A DNA stretch of 11,210 nucleotides from RGIG8775 sp045660295 (GTDB lineage Bacteria > Bacillota > Clostridia > Oscillospirales > CAG-272), in NCBI GenBank assembly GCA_045660295.1, contig JAZRDN010000028.1, positions 1 through 11,210 of the forward strand, read 5' to 3'. How positions within the stretch are numbered: the stretch's first letter is position 1; each line of letters opens with the position of its first letter. The notes beneath the pieces were generated by a model, which had not been told where the DNA came from, did not search any database, and saw only the letters and a list, made by a program, of their open reading frames with translations. The position numbers and the translations under genes are program-made. Shown here one piece after another: positions 6,901 to 11,210 of the stretch.

Positions 6901-7652
6901 GTTGCGATGTATCTGTTATAAGCCGCCTCAAGGAGCTTGTCCTCAAACTCTACGCTGTCGATAGTCGTAAGGAATGTGGTGTGGCGGCAGTGGTCGGACC
7001 AATACGTGTCTATCATGCGAATTTCGGTGATAGTGGGGTCGCGCTTTTCGGATGCGAAGTAGTCGCGGCAGAACTTGATGTCGTCCGCGTCCATAGCAAG
7101 ACCGAGGGTCTTTACAAGCTCGGTGAGCTTTTCGTCGTCAAGCGAGATAAAGCCGTTCAAGGTCTCGACCTCGGTGGGGATATCGAACTTTGTAACGAGT
7201 GTTTCAAAGCTGTCAAGGGTAGCTTCTCTTGACTCCACGGGGTTGATAACGTGCTTTTTGATTTTAGCAAGCTCGTCTTCGCTTACGTTTCCGTAGACGA
7301 GATAAACCTTTGCCGTGCGGACAAGGGGCTTTTCGCCCTGAGAGATTATCTGGATGCACTGTGCCGCGCTGTCTGCTCTCTGGTCGAACTGACCGGGGAG
7401 AAATTCTACGGCGAAGGCGTGGTTTGCGCCCTTTTCAAGCTCATAGCTAACGTTATCGAGCTGGGGTTCGGAAAAGACGTTTGCAACGCTCTGCTTAAAA
7501 AGCGCTTCATCGATGTTCTCAACGTCGTAGCGGTTGAAAAGACGAATGTTTTCAAGTGATTTTATTCCGAGGAATGATTTGATGTCAGCCGTCAGTGCGC
7601 TTGCCTCGTGTGCAAGGCCGGGCTTTTTTTCAACATATACTCTGTATACCAT
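3942..7652 (-). CDS. purL: Phosphoribosylformylglycinamidine (FGAM) synthase, single-chain form
   Basis: PurL converts FGAR, glutamine and ATP to FGAM in purine step 4. At 1236 residues this is the long fused type, not the PurS/PurQ/small-PurL complex of Bacillus. Motifs in order are DTYWSDHCRHTTF (215-227), NETHNHPTEIEPFGG (313-327), the glycine-rich GGRTGRDGCGGATG segment, CNDFGAGGVSVA, and a C-terminal class-I glutamine amidotransferase domain from about residue 971. In that domain the nucleophile is Cys1077 in GICNGFQ, and His1207 and Glu1209 in GHSER complete the triad. All catalytic landmarks are present, so it should be active. The ATG at 7652 has AGGAG at 7658-7662. It is the last gene of the purine run, separated from purD by 404 bp of hairpin repeats, and may have its own promoter, although none is convincing. 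Confidence 0.97.
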   Translation of the reverse strand: MVYRVYVEKKPGLAHEASALTADIKSFLGIKSLENIRLFNRYDVENIDEALFKQSVANVFSEPQLDNVSYELEKGANHAFAVEFLPGQFDQRADSAAQCIQIISQGEKPLVRTAKVYLVYGNVSEDELAKIKKHVINPVESREATLDSFETLVTKFDIPTEVETLNGFISLDDEKLTELVKTLGLAMDADDIKFCRDYFASEKRDPTITEIRMIDTYWSDHCRHTTFLTTIDSVEFEDKLLEAAYNRYIATRNELGRTKPQNLMDIATIATRYLKVKGKLPKIDESEEINACTVKIKVEIDGEKEDWLLLFKNETHNHPTEIEPFGGAATCIGGAIRDPLSGRSYVYAAMRVTGAADPLKPLEETLEGKLPQRKIVTTAAAGYSSYGNQIGLATGMVDELYHDGYAAKRMEIGAVIAAAPAENVRREVPEAGDKIILLGGRTGRDGCGGATGSSKSHTLSSLETCGAEVQKGNAPEERKLQRLFRNKEASSLIKRCNDFGAGGVSVAIGELADGIAIDLNTVPKKYEGLDGTELAISESQERMAVVVEAKDVDRFMELAGKENLEATVVATVQAEPRLTMTWNGKTIVNLSREFLNSNGAEKHIKISAAAPKDFEKTFGGDFIADTKALAGDLNVCSKRGLSERFDSTIGAGTVLMPFGGKNQLTPIQAMVHKVSVESRHTNTCSYMSWGYNPYITEKSPYHGAYLAVVESVSKLIATGATFEDVYLTFQEYFEKPTRDPKRWGKPFSALLGALEAQLDLGIASIGGKDSMSGSFEKLDVPPTLVSFAVTTGDTKEVISPEFKAAGHTVVLLKPELGENGLPKAESLIKLFSKVAELNADGRVEAAYTPTYGGVAEGIMKMAFGNGIGFAYGDKADYRDIFGYNYGAFVLELNCDCALDKLADVNCTVLGKTTAAPEIAYQGDAVSLAELLAIYENKLEPIFPCNIKTEPKDIPAFSYEAKTRAHSPITVARPKVLIPVFPGTNCEFDTAKALAGAGADPEIIVIKNLSAAGITESVDYFAERTKQAQMIFIPGGFSGGDEPDGPGKFITAFFRNGKVKEQVNELLKTRGGLMAGICNGFQAIIKLGLVPYGEIIDTDENCPTLTFNTIARHQSRLVRTRIASNKSPWLAKTNVGDIYTVAISHGEGRFLASDELIKKLAENGQIATQYVDLLGNPTTDIHFNPNNSCFAIEGITSPDGRIFGKMGHSERIGDGLYKNVEGNYDMGMFLGAVEYFN

Positions 7653-7664
7653 ATTTACTCCTGT

Positions 7665-7675
7665 ATAGTTAGTTT
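7665..7675 (-). repeat. AAACTAACTAT motif before purL
   Basis: The 11-mer AAACTAACTAT, read on the minus strand, ends 12 bp before the purL start codon. The identical 11-mer precedes glyA (10600-10610), and a variant (AAATCTAACTAT) lies at the edge of copy D (10798-10809). It is probably the edge of a dispersed repeat and not a gene-specific operator. Confidence 0.5.
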
Positions 7676-7724
7676 TGGATGGCGCACAGCACCAATGGAA
7701 GCCTCCCCCGGCGAGGTGGCGCCA

Positions 7725-7764
7725 GACAAGGGCGCGTAGCCCTTGTCGCCGCGCGCACGCGGCG
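7725..7764. repeat. Two adjacent GC-rich hairpins upstream of purL
   Basis: GACAAGGGC (7725-7733) pairs with GCCCTTGTC (7739-7747) around GCGTA. Immediately after, CGCCGCG (7747-7753) pairs with CGCGGCG (7758-7764). Both are perfect. Between them and purL, the minus-strand sequence CCTCGCCGGGGGAGG followed by ATTGGT loosely resembles the 5' module of copies A-D. Confidence 0.65.
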
Positions 7765-7796
7765 AAATAACTCCTGCGGCGTTTTTCTTTTTGTGA

Positions 7797-7836
7797 ACTT
7801 TTTCTTTTTGCGCCTTTTGGTACAAAAAGAAAAAGT
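7797..7836. repeat. 14-bp-stem hairpin with CGCCTTTTGGTA loop
   Basis: ACTTTTTCTTTTTG (7797-7810) pairs perfectly with 7823-7836 around a 12-nt loop CGCCTTTTGGTA. A relative in inverted orientation lies 67 bp away (7903-7940), with a different stem sequence but nearly the same loop. TAACGGTTT follows shortly after the stem, as it also does after the hairpin at 2287-2338. Confidence 0.8.
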
Positions 7837-7902
7837 GGACTAACGGTTTATGCCTTATAAAATTTTTGTGCAGTGCATTTGAAAGTTAGTTTTAACCTCG
7901 TT

Positions 7903-7940
7903 GTTCTTTCTTTTGGCACAAAAGGCGCAAAAGAAAGAAC
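7903..7940. repeat. 13-bp-stem hairpin with loop related to 7811-7822, inverted
   Basis: GTTCTTTCTTTTG (7903-7915) pairs perfectly with CAAAAGAAAGAAC (7928-7940). Read on the minus strand the 12-nt loop is CGCCTTTTGTGC, sharing the first nine bases with the loop at 7811-7822. The stem sequences differ but both pair completely. Confidence 0.8.
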
Positions 7941-7965
7941 CAAAGAAAACGCCGAAAGGAGCTTT

Positions 7966-8029
7966 CGCTCGTTGCGACGAGCGAGCCAAGGCGCTGCCTT
8001 GACAATCCGCAAGCCTTTAAAAAGGCTTG
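7966..8029. repeat. Run of three perfect hairpins just after purD
   Basis: CGCTCGT/ACGAGCG (7966-7972 with 7977-7983), CAAGGC/GCCTTG (7987-7992 with 7996-8001) and CAAGCCTT/AAGGCTTG (8010-8017 with 8022-8029) follow each other closely. They begin 27 bp past the purD stop on the minus strand. None has a clean T-tract, so they are more likely RNA-stability or repeat elements than a textbook terminator. Partial read-through from purD to purL remains possible. Confidence 0.65.
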
Positions 8030-8056
8030 ACCGAAACTTTTGGCGCGGGGTGCAGC

Positions 8057-9322
8057 TTACTTTTGGGCTGCCAGGGCTCTCGCGCCTATATCGTTTCTGT
8101 AATAACCGTTTTCGAGCTTAATCTGCTTTGTTGCCTTGTAGGCTTTTTCGATTGCTTCCTCAAGGCTGTCGGCGATAGCGGTAGTACCGAGAACTCGTCC
8201 GCCCGCGCTTAAGAGCTTGCCGCCATCGAGCTTAGCGCCCGCAACGTAGAAGTCGGCGTCTGTGCCCTCGGGGAGAGTTATCTCAAATCCGCTTTCGTAC
8301 TTCTGGGGGTATCCCTTGGAAGCGGTGATAACGCAACAAGCGTGCTTGTTGCCGAACCTGACCATTTCTTCATTAAGCTCGCTCTTGCTTGTAGCAATCA
8401 TGATCTCAAGCAGGTCAGACTCAAGGAGAGGGAGAACTACCTGCGTTTCGGGGTCTCCGAAGCGGCAGTTGTACTCGATTACCTTGGGTCCATTCGGTGT
8501 CAGCATAAGTCCGAAGTAGAGGCAGCCACGGAAGGTGCGCCCCTCGGCGTTCATTGCGTTCATTGTGGGCAGGAATATTTTCTCCATGCACTCTGCGGCG
8601 ATCTCATCGGTGTAGTAGGGGTTGGGGGCAACCGTTCCCATACCGCCCGTGTTAAGACCTGTGTCGTTGTCGCCCGCGCGCTTGTGGTCCATGGAGGATA
8701 TCATTGGGATAACCACCTTGCCGTCGGTGAAGGAAAGCACCGAGACCTCGGGACCCGTGAGGAACTCCTCAACAACTATCTTGCTTCCGCTCTCGCCGAA
8801 TATCTTGTCTTCCATGATAGAGGATACCGCGTCAAGGGCTTCCTCGCGCGTCATGGCGATAACAACGCCCTTTCCGAGCGCCAGTCCGTCAGCCTTGATG
8901 ACTGTGGGAATGGGAGCGGTCTCCAGGTACTCCGCCGCGTCCTTGGGGTTTTCAAAAACCTCGTACTCCGCGGTGGGGATATTGTACTTTTTCATAAGGT
9001 TCTTGGAAAAGACCTTGCTTCCCTCGATGATAGCCGCGTTTTTGCGCGGACCGAAGCAGGGAACGCCGATCTCCTCGAGCGCGTCAACCGCGCCAAGCAC
9101 CAGCGGATCGTCGGGAGCGACCACGGCAAAGTCGATAGCGTTTGCCTTTGCGAACTCCACGATTTTGTCGATTTCCTTTGCTCCGATAGCTACGCACTCT
9201 GCGTCTGCGGCGATACCGCCGTTACCTGGGAGCGCGTAAATTTTTTCGGCTTTGGGACTTTTCTTAAGCGCCTTTATTATGGCGTGCTCACGTCCGCCGC
9301 CGCCTACAACCATTATTTTCAT
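8057..9322 (-). CDS. purD: Phosphoribosylamine-glycine ligase (GAR synthetase)
   Basis: PurD joins glycine to 5-phosphoribosylamine using ATP, the second step of IMP synthesis. The 421-residue length is normal. The N-terminal nucleotide-fold motif MVVGGGGREHA (4-14), PGNGG (32-36), the ATP-grasp segment KADGLALGKGV (143-153), DHKRAGDNDTGLNTGGMG (212-229) and the metal-binding NCRFGDPETQ (285-294) are all intact. The ATG at 9322 is preceded by AAGGAGAA (9331-9338), which overlaps the stop codon of glyA; the two genes are only 14 bp apart and should be co-translated. The upstream partner makes glycine, the PurD substrate. No frameshift or truncation is seen. Confidence 0.97.
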   Translation of the reverse strand: MKIMVVGGGGREHAIIKALKKSPKAEKIYALPGNGGIAADAECVAIGAKEIDKIVEFAKANAIDFAVVAPDDPLVLGAVDALEEIGVPCFGPRKNAAIIEGSKVFSKNLMKKYNIPTAEYEVFENPKDAAEYLETAPIPTVIKADGLALGKGVVIAMTREEALDAVSSIMEDKIFGESGSKIVVEEFLTGPEVSVLSFTDGKVVIPMISSMDHKRAGDNDTGLNTGGMGTVAPNPYYTDEIAAECMEKIFLPTMNAMNAEGRTFRGCLYFGLMLTPNGPKVIEYNCRFGDPETQVVLPLLESDLLEIMIATSKSELNEEMVRFGNKHACCVITASKGYPQKYESGFEITLPEGTDADFYVAGAKLDGGKLLSAGGRVLGTTAIADSLEEAIEKAYKATKQIKLENGYYRNDIGARALAAQK

Positions 9323-9330
9323 ACTTTAAA

Positions 9331-9339
9331 TTCTCCTTA
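9331..9339 (-). promoter_or_regulatory. purD Shine-Dalgarno site overlapping the glyA stop codon
   Basis: On the minus strand the glyA stop TAA (9337-9339) runs directly into the purD ribosome binding site as TAAGGAGAA, 8-9 nt before the purD ATG. Terminating ribosomes on glyA therefore sit on the purD initiation region, which points to translational coupling. Confidence 0.85.
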
Positions 9340-10572
9340 TTCGTAAATGGGGAATTGACGGCAAAGCTCGTCTACGCCTGCGAGAGTAGCTTCCTTTGTG
9401 CCCTCAAAGTCGCGAACGCTGTCGGCTATCCATTTAGCAATCTTAAGCATCTCTGCTTCCTTGAAGCCTCTGGACGTCACCGCGGGTGTTCCGAGTCTTA
9501 CGCCGCTGGTGATAAAGGGGCTTTGGGGGTCGTTTGGAACGGCGTTCTTGTTGGCGGTGATGCGAACCTCGTCAAGTCTGTGCTCAAGCTCCTTGCCCGT
9601 GATGCCCGTGTTGCGGAGGTCAAGAAGCATAAGGTGGTTGTCTGTACCGCCCGAAACCAGATCGAGACCTTCCGAGAGAAGCGCGTCCGCAAGTGTGGAA
9701 GCGTTCTTTACTATCTGATTCTGGTAAGCCTTGAAGTCGTCTGTAAGAGCCTCTCCGAAGGCAACCGCCTTGGCGGCGATAATGTGCATAAGAGGTCCGC
9801 CCTGTGTGCCGGGGAAAACTGCCTTGTCTATCGCCTTTGCAAGCTCCTCACGGCAGAGGATAAGACCGCCGCGGGGACCGCGGAGAGTCTTGTGAGTGGT
9901 TGTGGTAACAACGTCGGCGTAAGGAACGGGAGAGGGGTGGCAGCCTGCCGCAACCAGACCCGCGATGTGCGCCATGTCAACCATAAGGTAAGCGCCAACC
10001 TGATCTGCTATCTTGCGGAAGCGAGCGAAGTCAATAGTTCTGGAATAAGCCGAAGCGCCTGCAAGAATGAGCTTGGGCTTGCACTCAAGCGCCTTTGCCT
10101 CAAGCGCGTCGTAGTCGATGCGTCCGTCCTCGTCGGCAACGCCGTAGGGGACGATGTTGAAGTACTTGCCCGAGATATTTACAGGCGAGCCGTGAGAAAG
10201 GTGACCGCCGTGAGCAAGGTTCATGGAAAGAACTGTGTCGCCGGGGTTTAAAAGCGCGAAGAACACGGCGAGATTTGCGTTAGCTCCGCTGTGGGGCTGA
10301 ACGTTGGCGTGCTCAGCGCCAAAGAGCTTCTTTGCTCTCTCGCGGGCAATCTCCTCAACTACGTCAACGTGAACACAGCCGCCGTAGTAACGCTTTCCGG
10401 GATATCCCTCCGCGTACTTGTTCGTCAGTACGCTTCCTGCCGCTAAAAGCACCGCCTTCGAGACAATGTTCTCCGAAGCGATAAGCTCTATGTTGTTTCT
10501 CTGTCTGTTGAGCTCGAGAGTACACGCGTCGTATACCTCTCTGTCAAAATTCTGAAGTTCATCAAAAAACAT
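9337..10572 (-). CDS. glyA: Serine hydroxymethyltransferase
   Basis: This PLP enzyme interconverts serine plus THF with glycine plus 5,10-methylene-THF in the cytoplasm. At 411 residues it is standard length. Signatures are NIELIASEN (27-35), TNKYAEGYPGKRYYGGC (50-66), the PLP-binding TTTTHKTLRGPRGG with Lys228 (223-236), PGTQGGP (254-260) and SGVRLGTPAVTSRG (356-369). The ATG at 10572 has AAGGAG at 10582-10587. It sits between purH and purD and supplies glycine to PurD and one-carbon units for the formyl transfer by PurH, so its place in the purine run makes metabolic sense. No sigma-A promoter is convincing in the 356-bp gap upstream, so it is probably transcribed with purH unless the repeats there end transcription. 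Confidence 0.97.
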   Translation of the reverse strand: MFFDELQNFDREVYDACTLELNRQRNNIELIASENIVSKAVLLAAGSVLTNKYAEGYPGKRYYGGCVHVDVVEEIARERAKKLFGAEHANVQPHSGANANLAVFFALLNPGDTVLSMNLAHGGHLSHGSPVNISGKYFNIVPYGVADEDGRIDYDALEAKALECKPKLILAGASAYSRTIDFARFRKIADQVGAYLMVDMAHIAGLVAAGCHPSPVPYADVVTTTTHKTLRGPRGGLILCREELAKAIDKAVFPGTQGGPLMHIIAAKAVAFGEALTDDFKAYQNQIVKNASTLADALLSEGLDLVSGGTDNHLMLLDLRNTGITGKELEHRLDEVRITANKNAVPNDPQSPFITSGVRLGTPAVTSRGFKEAEMLKIAKWIADSVRDFEGTKEATLAGVDELCRQFPIYE

Positions 10573-10599
10573 TTTGGTTTTCTCCTTGTTAGGGAAGTG

Positions 10600-10610
10600 A
10601 TAGTTAGTTT
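10600..10610 (-). repeat. AAACTAACTAT motif before glyA
   Basis: This 11-mer, read on the minus strand, is identical to the one before purL (7665-7675) and lies about 28 bp before the glyA start codon. It sits outside the Shine-Dalgarno region. Confidence 0.5.
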
Positions 10611-10622
10611 ATGTGTCGTTAG

Positions 10623-10659
10623 GGGCGACGGTTTTGCGCCTTTTTGTAAAAAGTCGCCC
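10623..10659. repeat. Nested hairpin upstream of glyA
   Basis: GGGCGAC (10623-10629) pairs with GTCGCCC (10653-10659), and CTTTT/AAAAG can pair inside it. The following AAAAACTTTTCTTTA (10660-10674) matches, in inverse, the arm of the hairpin at 2287-2338. The rest of the purH-glyA gap, 10675-10810, contains no gene. Its GC-rich stretch around 10735-10785 loosely resembles the 5' module of copy B. Confidence 0.55.
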
Positions 10660-10810
10660 AAAAACTTTTCTTTAGGGGTTATTGGTTTGTGTCTGTGCCT
10701 CTGTTGTTTGTTTGTGCAAACTGCTTGGGGCGTTCAGTGCGCTGACGGAAGAATGGCTCCCGCAAGCGCCCGTGACCCCTTCCCCAAACGCTCCACATAG
10801 TTAGATTTAA

Positions 10811-10927
10811 GTCGCTAAACATGCACCCAAAGCAAAGGAGCGTGTGTTCAGCACGCGACTGGTGGCAACGACCGCTTTGTTCGCACAAACTCGGAACGCT
10901 GACCAATTGCCCCCGCCGGCGAGGCGG
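10811..10927 (-). repeat. Modular intergenic repeat, copy D, directly after purH
   Basis: On the minus strand it begins one base after the purH stop with the hairpin CCGCC-TCGCC-GGCGG (10913-10927). GGCAATTGGTCAGCG follows, then GTTTGTGCGAACAA and the segment GCGGTCGTTGCC shared with copy B. The 3' hairpin GCGTG/CACGC encloses loop CTGAACA (10840-10856), and CTCCTTTGCTTTGGG follows. This is the orientation expected of a terminator or 3'-end element for purH. If it terminates well, glyA and purD would need read-through or another promoter. Confidence 0.8.
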
Positions 10928-10928
10928 A

Positions 10929-11210
10929 TTAGTGGTGGAAGAGGCGCATGCCTGTGAACGCCATGGTCATGCCGTACTTGTTGCAGCAGTCGATAACCAC
11001 GTCGTCGCGGATAGAGCCGCCGGGCTCGGCGATGTAGGAAACACCGCTCTTCTTAGCGCGCTCGATGTTGTCGTCAAAGGGGAAGAATGCGTCAGAGCCG
11101 AGCGCCACGCCTGTGATAGTATCAAGGTACGCTCTCTGCTCCTCGCGTGTGAAGGGCTCGGGGCGGGTGGTGAAGTACTTCTGCCAGTTGCCGTCAGCGC
11201 AAACGTCCTC
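10929..11210 (-). CDS. purH: Bifunctional AICAR formyltransferase/IMP cyclohydrolase, C-terminal 93 residues (partial)
   Basis: This is the 3' end of a gene running off the right edge; 93 codons plus TAA are visible and its start lies outside. PurH catalyses the last two steps to IMP, formylating AICAR with 10-formyl-THF and then closing the ring. The visible part is the end of the transformylase domain. It includes GVALGSDAFFPFDDNIERA, the nucleotide/substrate-region motif YIAEPGGSIRDD, and the highly conserved terminus AFTGMRLFHH. The reading frame is intact to the window edge. Being upstream of glyA and purD on the same strand, it fits a purine operon that continues beyond the window. Confidence 0.95.
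   Translation of the reverse strand, partial: EDVCADGNWQKYFTTRPEPFTREEQRAYLDTITGVALGSDAFFPFDDNIERAKKSGVSYIAEPGGSIRDDVVIDCCNKYGMTMAFTGMRLFHH

Noticed and set aside
7653..7870. A dedicated purL promoter
   Set aside because: Only weak matches such as TATAAG near 7857, with badly spaced -35 candidates, were seen, not good enough to list.
8342..9346. Plus-strand open frames opposite purD and glyA (8342-9346, 8622-9239, 9355-10251)
   Set aside because: They are antisense shadows of intact, confidently identified genes, with no start signals.
10840..10856. tRNA-like anticodon arm (5-bp stem, 7-nt loop CTGAACA with U at the second loop position)
   Set aside because: No acceptor, D or T arm and no CCA end can be placed around it, the loop position after the would-be anticodon is C and not the usual purine, and sister copies have 4- or 10-bp stems.
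10573..10928. ZTP, THF or purine riboswitch upstream of glyA
   Set aside because: I looked for the conserved cores expected from these classes on the minus strand and found none; the gap is explained by repeats. A covariance-model search (Rfam) would settle it.

Overview
The window looks like a chromosomal segment of an anaerobic, probably gut-associated, Gram-positive bacterium of the class Clostridia (Oscillospirales/Ruminococcaceae-like). This is inferred from four things: the A/G-rich Shine-Dalgarno sites and sigma-A promoters with extended -10 boxes, a SleB/CwlJ-type cell-wall hydrolase fused to copper-amine-oxidase-N-like repeats, the long single-chain form of PurL, and roughly 50% GC. 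Genus cannot be fixed from the sequence alone.

Layout. Bases 1-226 hold hairpin repeats and a strong promoter for a plus-strand MATE-family multidrug/cation antiporter (227-1600), which ends at a good intrinsic terminator (1673-1713). Bases 1714-2286 have no gene. They contain two tandem sigma-A-like promoters, a long imperfect hairpin, a 91-bp unit repeated twice in tandem, and a terminal hairpin, and are best read as a candidate non-coding RNA. All remaining genes are on the minus strand. They are a secreted SleB-like hydrolase (2346-3278) with its own promoter, preceded by a helically spaced direct-repeat array, and then the purine block read purH (partial, 10929-11210) -> glyA (9337-10572) -> purD (8057-9322) -> purL (3942-7652).

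The purine block covers steps 2 (PurD, GAR synthetase), 4 (PurL, FGAM synthetase) and 9/10 (PurH) of de novo IMP synthesis. GlyA makes glycine, the PurD substrate, and 5,10-methylene-THF, the precursor of the 10-formyl-THF used by PurH. glyA and purD are tightly coupled, because the glyA stop overlaps the purD Shine-Dalgarno site. Gaps of about 356 bp (purH-glyA) and 404 bp (purD-purL) are packed with hairpin repeats and could attenuate or separate transcription.

The least ordinary feature is the intergenic DNA. A modular repeat family (copies A-D, both orientations) combines a stop-codon-adjacent GC hairpin, the core TTGGTCRGCG, and a 3' hairpin with an invariant 7-nt loop CTRAACA on stems that differ between copies but keep pairing. 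A second family has stems of different sequence around a 12-nt loop beginning CGCCTTTTG. No defence system, transposase, CRISPR array, tRNA or rRNA was found.
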